Below are positions 45,703-56,393 of a DNA stretch of 64,000 nucleotides, piece by piece (within the stretch, counting starts at the first letter, position 1; the number at the start of each line of letters is the position of its first letter). The stretch covers positions 726,178,484 to 726,242,483 of the forward strand of contig CM054057.1 in assembly GCA_028641055.1 (NCBI GenBank). Reading direction: 5' to 3'. The stretch is from Alopecurus myosuroides. Taxonomy: Eukaryota; Streptophyta; Magnoliopsida; Poales; Poaceae. Under the pieces are notes generated by a model. That model was not told the origin of the DNA, ran no database searches, and saw nothing but the letters and a program-made list of their open reading frames with translations. Made by a program: the position numbers and the translations under genes.

Positions 45703-46983
45703 AGATCTTGCACGCACCCCTATAGTTGATACGTGTTTGGGTTTAGGGGTAGGCATGGAAATAGGGGGAGTGTTATCCTAACACATTGGGGTCTCCCTCC
45801 CCCTATTATGCCCAAAGCAAAAAAATTCATTGTTATCTCTCTTTTTCTAATGTTGAATTGTGAGCTTCAATGTCGAGTATTTTCCATGCACCCAAGATAT
45901 ATCTTCGTGGTGACATACTATAATACCTTACATGGTGGCTTAGGACACTAAACTTTTCTCTTGAAGAGTTGGTTGTTGCTTGATTCTTATTTAGATTTCA
46001 TTTGAAATCTTCCTCTCTTTGTGAGTCCTAGTTGTCGTTTGGGAAACACACTCTCTCTTTCCTTGTTCGAGTTTTGTGTTCCTTGCAAAAGATTGATTGT
46101 GTAGTACCATCTCAGTTTGAGCTCTTATCCCAAGCCACATGCTTCCCACCCTCAAACAAATTCTGCTCCGAAAACTTTAATCCTTTGATCCCTCGTCGGA
46201 AGGAAGGAACCTGGCTAGCGGTACTACCGCTAGTTGCAGCGGTACTACCGCTGTAAATGATAGTAGCACCCAGCGCACGGTACTACCGGGTATCACTGAT
46301 GGTACTACCGCTATAGGAGCTCGTGCCCAACACAAACTCCGGGAGCGGTACTACCTCGCGGTACCAGTAGCACCAAGTGGGCGGTACTACCGCTGAGCAC
46401 AGCGGTACTACCGCTGCGGTCGAAATCCGTGGAGTTAAATACGGATCTGGGAGAGGGAGTTACCCTTTTACCTCCTCTCTCCCTCATTCATCCCCCACAC
46501 CGGATCTCACCGCCGCTGCTCCTTCCATGTGCCGGGGAGGGTTCTCTCCGGCGATCGAGTGCTCCTCTCATGCCGGAGGAAGCCCGGGGATCACCTCCAA
46601 CCTCTTCTCCATGATGATGATCTCCGATAACCCATCAAATCTCTCTCCCTCGAGTAATCTTGTGAGATGAAGTTGTTTAGGGTTCTAGAGATCTCCTAAT
46701 CTAGAAGTGGTTTGATGTGCTGCCTAAATGAGTAGATTCCCTAAGACTTCTTGGTGCCATTTGTCTGGGTTGGAATCGGTTTTCCTGTTGGGTGCCATGG
46801 CAGATCCACCTGGAGCGGTACTACCGCTATGGATGGGACTGCTAGAGACAGCGGGACTACCGTGGCTCCCGGCGGTACTACCGCTTCCTAGAACTTTTTG
46901 CATCTCTAATTCTTTTGAGAATCTTCTCATAGATCATTTGATTGAAGTTACCTTACCTCATTGCTATCCCCTATGCTATCTTA
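45703..46983 (+). other. Spacer between copia pol and the extra ORF, promoter-like
   Basis: No coding frame is recognised. A purine tract AAATAGGGGGAGTG (about 45760) follows pol. From 46214 to 46410 and again at 46816-46884 there are about nine copies of GCGGTACTACCGC and near versions, the same near-palindrome that crowds the LTR upstream of its TATA box. Downstream comes TTAAATA (about 46435), a pyrimidine-rich leader, and CTTAGGTGCAG before the extra ORF, which looks like a splice acceptor. This may be a second promoter for the extra ORF; that is inference. Confidence 0.55.
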
Positions 46984-48491
46984 GGTGCAGGTGCTAGTGG
47001 TTCCAAGGGTGGAGGTCGCAAGCGTGGAGCTAAGAGGACTCAGAAGAATCCCGAGGAAGATGAGGCTTCTGAAGTGATACCACATGGCAATTTGACTAGG
47101 AGGAAGAGGTCTATTTTGATGAAGTCTCAGGCTGCCAGGGACAAGTCTGTTGCTCTCATGCCTGATGAGCAGTTCCGTAGAGAGGGGAGAACCAACCCCC
47201 CAGGGCTAACGAGTGCTTCTGGACTCGCTTCCAGGAGCGCATATTTTATGAGGAGTACCCGCAGAACAGGAACAAGGTGGTAACCCAATTCTCCATCAAT
47301 GTACCATTCATGAGATCCAAGATGGGTTATTTTGGTGAATCTCTGAAGATTTGTGAGGAGCTTGGTCTTCTGGATTTCATTGAGATCAACAAAGACTATG
47401 ATGAACGTCTTGTGGGCCAATTCTATGCCACACTCTAGTTTCACACCGATGAGAGAAGGATCACATGGATGACCAAGGATCAGAAATTCTCAGCTTCTTG
47501 GGTTGAGTTTGCCACTCTTTTGGGTCTTCAGGACTTTGGGGAGGTTCCCGATACTTCATTCTCCACAACCTTCTTCCGGGTTCCTTACCCAGAGAAGTCT
47601 ATGACTCCTCATGACATGTATGATCTTTACATCCCAGGCCGTGCTATGGTTGGTCTCTCCAAGAATCTACTGCATGTGTATGACATCCTGCACCGGATCT
47701 TCCGGAACACTCTTGCTCCTCGTGATGGAAACTTCGATCAGATCCATGCCTCTCTCATTGATTTGATGGTCCATACTCATAGGCGTCATGGTGATGGTCT
47801 CAGGCTCGATATCATGGATATCATATGGAATGAGATGTACAACTCTATGATGAGGAGAAGGGTCCTGGTATTTGCTGCTCTTGTGTTCAGACTCATTGCC
47901 ACTACTTGGCATCATGCTAAGCTTCCCAATGCTTTCTTGGACAATGACCAAGAGTTCACTACTCACCACGTCAAGGAGCTTTGTGTCAAGAAGAACTTGC
48001 CTCCTCTGCTTGGTCCTTATGATCTTGGTCCTGACACCGATGGCTCTAGTGATTCTGACTTTGAGATGGAGGGAAGGGCTCGGAGGAATGGGTTTTGCAA
48101 GTGGATATCTGAAACTCTGAAGAAGGTCTTATGCCGTCAGATTGACATGGAGAATAAGGCTTATCTTTCTCATGTTCATAGCAAGAAGGAACGTCAGCTG
48201 ACTCGTGACAGATTTGCCCATCTTGGGGTGCCTGTTCGTCCTGGCTGTGAGGATAGGATCACTGGCTCCAAGGAGTGGAAGTCTAAGCATGGTGGCTCTT
48301 GGGTGGATCCGGACCTTATTGATTATGCTACCACTTCTCATGAGCCTTGGACTCGTGGTGACACTGATGATGAAGTGGAAGATGTTAACTCTGAGGACGG
48401 GCGTGGTCTGGGGAGTCCTGCAAGCACCTCTAGCCTGAACGAGTGGCCTACAGGGACGTTAGCATCGCCTCTTCCCTTTTTGGTGCCTTGA
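46984..48491 (+). pseudogene. Extra 3' ORF of the copia element (env-position, plant transposon-type protein)
   Basis: About 500 codons once the breaks are allowed for: a frame change near 47210 and a TAG at 47437-47439 (F-Y-A-T-L then F-H-T-D-E). The N terminus is basic (K-R-G-A-K-R-T-Q-K). The core (F-I-E-I-N-K-D-Y; S-A-S-W-V-E-F-A-T-L-L-G-L; H-H-V-K-E-L-C-V-K) resembles what I recall of the plant transposon protein domain found in Maximus-type elements. The C terminus is acidic. I see no signal peptide or clear membrane helix, so a true envelope role is unlikely. The gene lies in the position of retroviral env. Function is unknown. Confidence 0.7.
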
Positions 48492-48829
48492 TGCCAAAGG
48501 CGGAGAGAGCTCTATTTAGGGTCGTATTGTAATTTGCTTGAGTAGTGTCAAACTTTGGTGTCTTGTTGTACTCGTGTTATTTGTGTTGAACCTCCTAGAT
48601 CTCTTGTTGGATTATTTGGTTTTTATCGTTTTATCTATTGTGTGGCAAGTATTATTATTGTTATATATTTTACTCTTGTTAGGTCTCTAAAAGATAGGGG
48701 GAGCACACATTTTAAAAGAAAAAAAAGTTTGCCTCAACAGAAAATATTCTTGACGTATCATTTGTTTCTCTCATGAAGTGCTCCACCTAAATTTTACGAT
48801 CTCTCTTAGTGGTGTTGTCATCAATCTCC

Positions 48830-48843
48830 AAAAAGGGGGAGAT
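48830..48843 (+). promoter_or_regulatory. Polypurine tract of the copia element
   Basis: AAAAAGGGGGAGAT lies directly before the 3' LTR. Two similar tracts lie upstream, at about 45760 and 48693-48704. Confidence 0.8.
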
Positions 48844-50197
48844 TCAAAGTGCATCTTTGCATTTGATCTCTCATGTGTTTTGGAGTTGATAACAACACCA
48901 TTAAGTTTCTAACCTTGTGTTTTAGTTCTTTCAGGAAACATCATTTCGACGCAAAAAGGAACAGTGCAGAATGACAAAGCCACCAAAATTGTCTCTGTCC
49001 AGCGGTAGTACCGGACGCATCAGCGGTAGTACCGCTATCTCCAGTGAGTGGTAGTACCATTGGTAGTACTGCCAGAATAAAAATGGCTACTGCATCCAGT
49101 GGTACTTCAGTGGACTGGTCCAGTAGTTCTGTTGTGCCTTAGTCGATTTTGGAGCAAGCTTCTCATGGCGGTAGTACCGCTCCTTCCAGGAAGCAGAAGT
49201 ACCGCTGGCAGTACCGGTCAAAGTACCGCCAGGGGGGTTTTGCTCGCAGTAACCTTTATGGTACTAGAGCGGTAGTGCCCTAGTACTACCGCTAGCCACT
49301 TCGAGTTATTTCGAATTCGTGGCCAGCGGTAGTACCGGCGCTGGAAGTACTGCAGTACTTCCGCGGTAGTACCGCCCGCATCCTTTGGCTGGGACCTGTG
49401 AGTACCGCTCTGGTTGCCAGTGAGCGGTAGTACCGCTGACCCCAGCTGTAGTACCGCTAGGCGTAAAAAGGGTCAAACGGTTAGTTTTGAGGAGGAGGCT
49501 ATAAATACCCCATCCACTTCTTCTCCAAGGGGAGCTTGAACCAGAATTGAAGTCAAGAATTTATTGGGCCTCCAAAAGCTAGATCTCTCCTAATCCCTCC
49601 ACCCAAACTCATTGATACTTGGAGGATTGAAGGGGAAGGCCCCGATCTACATCTTCACCGAGTCGTTCTTCATTTCCCCCTCATTCTCTTGAGGGATCTA
49701 GTCTAGGGTTTCATTGTGGAGAACCTAGACTCCATTGATACTTGTTGGTGATTGGTGATTGTTGGGAGCCCCCAATTTGGTTGTAGGTGTGTGCCCCAAG
49801 CTAGTTTGTAAATGATTCAATTCCCGCCTCAAAGGGGATCAACAGTGGAAGGTGAACTAGCCTTTGTGGCGGGGTTCATCGGAGAATAGGGTGAGGCCTT
49901 TGTGGCGTTGAGTAGGCCTTCGTGGTGAGCTCACACCCCTCCAACAAGAAGTACTCCCGTAACAAGGAGGAACTCAGGAATACATCGTGTCTCCGTGTGC
50001 TTCATATCGGTTACCTCGTTCGCTTCCTCCTTTACTCGTGCTCGTATTGTGTTTGTGCTTGTTCTTGTCATATAGGTAAATTCACCGTTGCATTATCTAG
50101 ATAATTTATCTTTGTGTCAAGCCTAATCTGCAAGAAAAATTAAAATTGGTCGTAGCACCTATTCACCCCCCCTCTAGGTTCCCTTACTATCCGTTCA
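48844..50197 (+). repeat. 3' LTR of the copia element, about 1354 bp
   Basis: It matches the 5' LTR from 49220 on and ends CCGTTCA. The start is set next to the polypurine tract at TCAAAGTGCATC, taken as a mutated TGAAAG that would mirror the TTCA end; TG at 48850 is the alternative. It carries the GCGGTAGTACCGC cluster (49000-49460). Confidence 0.88.
49500..49507 (+). promoter_or_regulatory. TATA box of the copia 3' LTR
   Basis: TATAAATA in the same context as 259-266. It would drive transcription rightward into the CACTA transposase remnant if active. Confidence 0.65.
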
Positions 50198-50198
50198 G

Positions 50199-51359
50199 CT
50201 GGGCATCACACTGGAATTGCTGCAATGGAAGGCCGAGAACGGTGTGACTGACAGTAGATTTACAAAGTTGCTGCAAATAGTGAAGAAGCAGCTTCCTAGA
50301 AACAATGAATTGCCCGACAATACATACCAAGCAAAGAAGCTTGTCTGCCCCCTTGGATTAGACGTGAAGAAGATACATGCTTGCATCCTCTACCGCGGTG
50401 AGAAGTACGAGAATTTGGAACAATGCCCAGAATGCACTGCATTATGTTATAAGATCAGACCAGATGACCCTGGCGATGTTGAGGGTGAGCGCCTCATGAA
50501 GAGGGTTCCTCCAAAGGTGATGTGGTATGCTCCTATAATACGACGATTGAAACGTTTGTTCAGAAAGAAAGAGCATGCCAAACTTTTGCGATGGCACATG
50601 GAAGACCGTAAGAAAGACGAGATGTTGAGACACCCCGCTGATGTGTCGCAGTGGAGAAAAATCGAGAGAAAATTCCCGCGCTTTGCAGGTGATTCAAGGA
50701 GCTTATGTTTGGTCTAAGTACAGATGGCATGAATCCATTTATTGAGTAGAGCTGCATCCATAGCACCTGGCCTGTGACTATGTATCTATAACATTTCTCC
50801 TTGGTTTTGCATGAAGAGGAAGTTCATTATGATGCCAGTGCTGATCCAAGGCCTGAGGCAACCGAGCAACGACATTGATGTGTACCTAAGGCCATTAGTC
50901 GATGAACTTTTAAAGTTGTGGCGTGAAGAAGGTGTACCTGTGTTGGACGAGCACGAACAAAAAGAATTTAACCTACAAGCGATGTTGTTCGTAACCATCA
51001 ACGATTGGCCTGCTCTTTGTAACATTTCTGGACATACAAACAAGGGATACAATGCATGCACACACTTTTTAGATGACACGGAAAGTATATATCTGGATAA
51101 ATGTAAGAAGGTTGTGTACCTCGGGTATCGTTGTTTTCTTCCGCGCAAGCACCCCTTAAGAAAACCAGGCAAGCATTTCAATGGTGAGGCAGATACCCTG
51201 GAGACGCCTATTCTCCGACCTGGTGATGATGTATTTGATATGGTGAAGGATTTGAAAGTAATCTTTGGAACGGTTCCTGGAAGACAATCTGTTCCGATGA
51301 CGCACCCATGTGGAAGAAGAAATCTATATTTTGAGATCTACCCTATTGGAAAATCCTAG
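50199..51359 (+). pseudogene. CACTA transposase TNP2, catalytic-domain part
   Basis: TNP2 cuts and moves CACTA elements. The frame is open at the copia junction (G-I-T-L-E-L-L-Q-W-K). It carries C-P-L-G-L-D-V-K-K-I-H-A-C, C-P-E-C-T-A-L-C-Y-K and P-P-K-V-M-W-Y-A-P-I-I-R-R-L-K-R-L-F, typical of the plant transposase family. A frameshift near 50700 breaks S-L-C-L from L-S-T-D-G-M-N-P-F, and a TAG follows at 50745-50747. The frame resumes at 50811 (M-K-R-K-F-I-M-M-P-V-L-I-Q-G) through C-N-I-S-G-H-T-N-K-G-Y to L-R-K-P-G-K-H-F-N-G, ending at TAG 51357-51359. Confidence 0.88.
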
Positions 51360-52929
51360 ATGTCCGCTCTGCGATCGACGTGATGCACCTGACGAAGAAT
51401 ATCTGCATGAATCTTCTAGGCTTATTTGGCTTGTATGGGAAGTCAAAAGATACATCTGAAGCACGGCAGGACAAACAACACACAAAAGGATGAGACGGCA
51501 AGAATCCTGAGCGGTTTCAAGGTGGTCCTTCCAGCTACGCTCTTACCAAGGAAGAGAAGGAAATCTTTTTTGAAGCACTAAGTAGTATCAAGGTCCCGTT
51601 TGGCTTCTCGTCGAATATAAAGGGAATAATAAATGTGGCGGAGAAAAAATTCCAAAACCTGAAGTCTCATGACTACCACGTGCTGATGACGCAATTGCTT
51701 CCAATTGTGTTGAGGGGGATTCTATAGGAAAATGTTCGACTACCCATTGTGAAGCTATGTGCATTCCTCAATGCAATTTTTCAGAAGGTAATCAATCCAG
51801 AAAGTCTATTAGCGTTACAGACAGATGTGGTCCGATCTCTTGTCAGCTTCGAGTTGGTGTACCCACCATCCTTCTTTAATATTATGACGCACCTTCTAGT
51901 TCACCTAGTCAAAGAGATTACCATTCTCGGTCTTGTGTTTCTACACAACATGTTCCCCTTTGAGAGGTTCATGGGAGTCTTAAACAAATATGTTCATAAC
52001 CGTGCTACGCCGGAAGGAAACACCTCCAAGGGTTATGGAACATAGGAGGTCATTGAGTTTTGTGTTGACTTAATTCTAGACCTTAAGTCGATTGGTGTTC
52101 GGGAATCACGACATGAGGGGAGAATGAGTGGAAAAGGCACACTAGTAAGGAAACCAAAGATAATTATGGACGGACATTCTTTCAGTAAAGCACACTACAC
52201 AGTTAAACAAATGTCCACCTTGGTGGCTCCGTATATCGAGGAACACAAGAATATTTTACGGTCCGAAAACCCGGGGCTGTCTGAATCCTTGATTAATGAT
52301 GAACACATGGATAGTTTCAGCCCCTGGTTGCAGACATAACACATGAATAACAACATTGTTGGATATCAGCTGTACTTGTTGGCCAGGTCACCATCTTCGA
52401 ATGTACTGACTTTCCAAGGGTACGAGATAAATGAGAATACATTTTACACGATCGCACAAGATAAAAGGAGCACCAATCAAAACAGCGTTGTCTGTTTCGA
52501 TGCAACGGGATACAATGGGAAAAAGGGGACATATTATGGTTACATAGAGGAGATATGGGAACTTGACTATTGACCTAATTTTAAGGTCCCTCTGTTTCGG
52601 TGCCAATGGGTCAAGATGATAGGAGTAAAGGTAGACGAGCAGTACGGAATGCCAAAAGTGGATCTCAACAATCATGTGTACAGAAACGAACCATTCATCC
52701 TAGCAAAGATGTGACTCAAGTTTTCTATGTGAAGGACATGTCTACCCAACCGAGGAAAAGAAAAGATAAGAATTCTAGTACATCATGCGGTGAGCCAAAG
52801 CGCCACATAGTTCTTTCAGGGAAAAGAAACATCGTGGGAGTGGAGGACAAGACAGACATGTCAGAAGATTATAATAACTTTGAAGAAATTCCACCCTTCA
52901 AATTGAAAACTACCCAGACATCGTGTTAA
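51360..52929 (+). pseudogene. CACTA transposase TNP2, C-terminal part
   Basis: Fragments in different frames continue the transposase. A short piece (C-P-L-C-D-R-R-D-A-P-D-E-E-Y, 51361 on) is followed by degraded sequence. The 51749-52045 frame has P-P-S-F-F-N-I-M-T-H-L-L-V-H-L and F-P-F-E-R-F-M-G, then a TAG. The 52124-52573 frame has S-K-A-H-Y-T-V and, after a TAA, F-Q-G-Y-E-I-N-E-N-T-F-Y-T and Y-G-Y-I-E-E-I-W-E-L-D-Y. The tail to 52929 includes R-N-E-P-F-I-L-A-K-D-V-T-Q-V-F-Y after another frame change near 52705. At least five breaks show an old copy. Confidence 0.85.
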
Positions 52930-53097
52930 ATAATGAAGATGCTCCATGGCTACGACAGAAAAGTAAACAATAGCGACACTAGTTGGGGATAACGTATTAA
53001 ACCTTCATGGTTCATGTAATATTGCTAGACTACTGTGTAATAATGTATCAAACCTTCATGGTTCATGTATTTGGATTAGCCCACCTCTGTTTTCCAC

Positions 53098-53600
53098 ATG
53101 TTTTGTATCAAATGCACTATCGTCGCTATGCAGGGGAATCTGAATGCTTTGTATACGGTCGATGAACTGGAGCATTTGTACATTTATAGAACAAAACACA
53201 CGGTTTCTCCTGCATATAGCCCGACTTTGGCTCCTGAGTGCCTGCATATCAAATGCGTTGTCGGGCGTATGCAGGGGAATCTGAATGCTTTGTATACGGT
53301 CGATGAACTGGAGGATTTGTAGATATATAGAACAAAACACACAGTTTCTCCTACATACAGCCGGACTGTGGCTCCTGAGACCCTGCATATAAAATACACT
53401 ATCGGGCGTATGCAGGGGAATCTGAATGCTTTGTATATGGTCGATGAACTGGAGGATTTGCAGATATATAGAACAAAACACACTATTTCTCCTTCATACA
53501 GCCCGACCGTGTCTCCTGATCAAGTGCCCGCATATCAAATGCACTATCGGACGTATGAAGGGGAATCTGAGTGCTTTGTATGGCAGATGAGTAGCCACTG
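53098..53600 (+). repeat. Tandem array of a 141-bp unit in the CACTA element
   Basis: The marker phrase CAGGGGAATCTGAATGCTTT starts at 53131, 53272 and 53413 (period 141), with a diverged fourth copy at 53558 (period 145). About three and a half units are present. Subterminal repeats are usual in CACTA elements and bind the accessory protein TnpA. Because 141 is a multiple of three, long frames run through the array on both strands, but these look accidental. Confidence 0.85.
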
Positions 53601-53673
53601 AGTGCCGAACATGTATGAGAGGTGGGCTATATATAGGGTCGTGTGACTTACGAAGTGGTCGTGATAGCGTGTT

Positions 53674-53872
53674 GATCCAATGGCTCAGAAGCAATCGAAG
53701 GAAACACAACGTTAATCCAACGACTCACAAGTGCTCGAAGGAAACACACGATCCGTGTGCTTCTTCCTGAAAGAAACACAGCGATGATCCAATGGTTTAG
53801 AAGCCCCCGAAAAGAAACACACCGCTGATCGAGCGGTTCATAGGTGCTCGAAGGAAACACACGATCCGTGTG
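53674..53872 (+). repeat. Paired degenerate repeats with CACACG-CGTGTG palindromes
   Basis: Four copies of a 36-41 base unit (GATCCAA..., then TCGAAGGAAACACA) begin at 53674, 53714, 53786 and 53827, that is two pairs. The second copy in each pair is followed by CACACG and CGTGTG arms around ATC (53745-53759 and 53858-53872). These may be further subterminal protein-binding repeats. Confidence 0.6.
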
Positions 53873-54094
53873 CTCGTACGCTGTGTTGTTTGGTTGGATA
53901 GTTTGAAACAAAGTCTGAAATAATTCAAACAAAGTAGCGGAATAATTCAAACTAACCCTAATAAATCAAACTAACTTCGACCAAGGCCTCAGCCGCGTCG
54001 TCTCGGCTAACAGGTGGCAGGGTACACAGGTAGCTAAACTAGCAATACGGAACAACATTGGATACATAGACGAACCATTTGTGTGAGGCAAGGT

Positions 54095-54523
54095 TTAGTC
54101 ATACTCCTGCCTAGGAGTATAATACATGTACTCGTAGTCGTCGAAGTCGCCGCCGTCATCGTCGATGTTGTCGGGCGGCGGTCCGGGATGGAATCTCGGC
54201 GGGTGAGCACGCCTGGACTGCAAGTGAGGGTATCGCAGGCGGGGGTTTTCGCTGGCAGTTATGTAGTTCATGACGCTCTGGAGAGTCCAGCCTTGCCACC
54301 AGAGCCGAAGGCCGCCCTCATTGAAGTTCGAAGGAGGCGGGCCATCCTCCTCGTGTCTGGCGAGCGCCCTCTCACGTAGATTGATGAAGAAGGTGTCCCA
54401 AGTCGGGCGGTTGTCGGGATTCCAGCAGGGATCCCAACGCTGCTCCGGTGTTAACTTGAGGTAGTAGTGGTTCGTGATGTCCGCCCGGCGCGCCATACCT
54501 TGAGGGACACGGGGGACCGACAC
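54095..54523 (-). CDS. Antisense ORF in the CACTA element, 142 codons, function unknown
   Basis: An uninterrupted frame runs from ATG at 54521-54523 on the minus strand, opposite to the transposase. It begins M-S-V-P-R-V-P-Q-G-M-A-R-R-A, has a Trp- and Arg-rich middle (T-W-D-T-F-F-I-N-L-R-E-R-A-L-A; L-R-L-W-W-Q-G-W-T-L) and a Pro-rich then very acidic C terminus (D-D-D-G-G-D-F-D-D-Y). It is the only frame in the CACTA remnant with no visible damage. I recall similar hypothetical proteins near grass CACTA elements but cannot name a domain. It could be an accessory protein or a captured fragment. Confidence 0.55.
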   Translation of the reverse strand: MSVPRVPQGMARRADITNHYYLKLTPEQRWDPCWNPDNRPTWDTFFINLRERALARHEEDGPPPSNFNEGGLRLWWQGWTLQSVMNYITASENPRLRYPHLQSRRAHPPRFHPGPPPDNIDDDGGDFDDYEYMYYTPRQEYD

Positions 54524-54716
54524 GCCTCTGGCGCTCAGGTACCAGCTAGCGGGGACGGTTTAGCCAGGCGGGCAGGGGTAGTTTGAGGCGCAAATCTCCT
54601 CCGCCTGCGAGTAGGTTAGAGTGGGTACGGTGGAAGCCATGGGAGAGCGATAAAGTTGCAGATATGAGTTCAGATGTGATATGGCAATGCCGGACAAGCC
54701 TACATAAAAATATGGG

Positions 54717-54829
54717 GTGGAAAAAGCGGGAAGAAATATGGCAGGAAGAATAAGCGCGAGAAGAAATATGGCAGGAAGAAAGATGGCAGGAAGAAATGTG
54801 GCGGAAGAAATATGGCGGGAAGAAATGTG
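54717..54829 (+). repeat. GA-rich minisatellite (unit about 14-15 bp)
   Basis: About seven variants of GAAGAAATATGGCAG run up to the Athila-like LTR at 54830. Lengths of the variants differ, so the array is imperfect. It lies upstream of the antisense ORF and may be CACTA subterminal sequence. Confidence 0.7.
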
Positions 54830-56393
54830 TGATGCGTGTGAACACATGTTCATTGGGAGACCCCAAGAGGAAGGTATGAAGAGTGCAGCAGCAAGTTTCC
54901 CTCAGAAAGAAACTAAGGTTGAATCGACCAGTAGGAGGAAGGAGTAACTTCAGAAGGTTGATGCAGCAGAGATGGCAGGGCGCACTCCCGGTTCGGCAGC
55001 AACGTGGAACCTACACAACACAATCAAATCACTTTGCCCCAAGGAAGCGGTGAGGTTGTCAATCTCACTGGTTTTGCTGAACACAAAGAGGTTAAACGTA
55101 TGGTGTGGAAAATAGTAGGAACAATATGAAAGCAGTAGGTGATTTATCAGTATGAGAAAAATGGACTGGGGTCCATAGTTCACTAGTGGTGTCTCTCCAT
55201 GAAAGATAAATAACATGTGTGGTGAAAAAATTACAGTTGGGCAATTGACAGAAATGAAGGCTACACCGTAGTGCATATGCAAGACATAAAGATTACTATG
55301 TGATTCATGCGGGAATTACAACAAAATACATAGAACGTCATCCAACTGCATCTATGTATAATAATCCACCCTCCGAATATCATCCTAACAAACGTTGGGT
55401 ATTAAGTTGCAAGCAACAGATTATCGCAGTAAGCAAAGTGTGTAATGTAAACAATGTAAACTAAGTAAACACCGTTGTTCTCTCCCTAATGGCAACAACA
55501 CATCCTCCGTCCATCATGTTTCTGTCACTCGAGCACAGATGCAAAGGAGGCATGAACCCACTATCGAGCATAAATACTCCCTCTTGGGAATACTAGCATC
55601 TACTAATAACAGAGAGCATGCAAGATCATAAATAACATAAGCATGAAGATAACATGATAGATTGATAATCAGAATACATAGCATTCAACATTCATCAGAT
55701 CCCAGCAAACACAACACGTAGCATTACGTAAACTTGATCTTGATCATGTTAGGCAGCTCACAAGATCTAAACATGAGGTACAAAGTGGAGAGAACAACCA
55801 TCTAGATACTTCTATCGACACCTAGTCCAGGGATGAACTACTCACGCATCACTTCAGAGGAGGGCATGGTGGTGTAGACCCCTCCAGTGATGAATTCCCC
55901 TCCCGGCAGGGTGTCGGGGAGAGCTCCAGAACCCTCCCGATCTCGAGATGACGATGACGGCGGCCTCAGGTGTTCTTTGGGGCGAAGTGGTATATATTTA
56001 TGGTTTACGTCTCGAGGCGATTAAATAGACGGAAGCACAGAGGCGGTGGAGGCCTGGGGGCCCCACACCACCCCCTGACACGGTCAAGGGGGGCGCGCCT
56101 CCCTATGGTGTGGGCCCCCTGAGGCCCCCCTCCGGGTCTCTTTGGGACTCCGTGGAACCTTTGGGTATTCTAAGACTTCCGGGCTTCGAATTTTCCAATT
56201 ATGAGAATATTTCCAGAACAACTTTTCTGAAACTAAAAATAGCAGAAAACAGGGAACTGGCTCTGTGGCATCTTGTCAATAGGTTAGTCCGGAAAATCGA
56301 TAAAAATGACATAAAGTCTACAGCAAACATGTGGGAAACAATAAGAAAACAACATGGAACATCAGAAATTAAGGATACGTTTATGACGTATCA
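54830..56393 (-). repeat. LTR of Athila-like element A' (minus strand)
   Basis: Reversed it starts TGATACGTCATAAACGTATC and matches the LTR family at 32781. On the plus strand it opens TGATGCGTGTG and ends CGTATCA. The polypurine tract to its right makes it the 3' LTR of a minus-strand element. It is more diverged from the 32781 LTR than B' is. Confidence 0.82.

Larger units (their letters stand above)
1..50197 (+). mobile_element. Ty1/copia retrotransposon, Maximus/SIRE-like, with two nested insertions
   Basis: The element runs from a 5' LTR cut by the window start to the 3' LTR end at 50197. Order: LTR, Met-type primer site, gag, protease, integrase, RT, RNase H, an extra 3' ORF, polypurine tract, LTR. 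This copia order with a downstream extra ORF fits the Maximus/SIRE lineage; the family name is from memory. Gag is interrupted by a chromovirus (1429-31973) and an Athila-like element (32781-40889). Removing both, and adding about 376 missing LTR bases, gives roughly 12 kb. Several stops and frameshifts show it is dead. Its right flank continues an open CACTA transposase frame, so it inserted into that gene. Confidence 0.9.
50198..54829 (+). mobile_element. CACTA (En/Spm-type) DNA transposon, right portion, broken
   Basis: The TNP2-type transposase (to about 52929) is followed by tandem repeat blocks and an antisense ORF. The left part of the element lies beyond the copia 5' LTR outside the window, and no terminal CACTA inverted repeat was found. 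The right edge is set by the Athila-like LTR at 54830 and may not be the true end. GCTGG at 50198-50202 would be the copia target duplication, but its partner is outside. Confidence 0.8.

Noticed and set aside
46984..48491. An ordinary host gene
   Set aside because: It lies between copia pol and the copia polypurine tract and LTR, in one element, and has stops and a frame change.
53056..53483. Minus-strand frames of 99 and 141 codons
   Set aside because: They are produced by the 141-bp tandem repeat, whose length is divisible by three. The translations simply repeat and contain no domain.
54846..54948. Continuation of the GA-rich repeat frame as a coding exon
   Set aside because: It runs into the Athila-like LTR, so the frame is chimeric.
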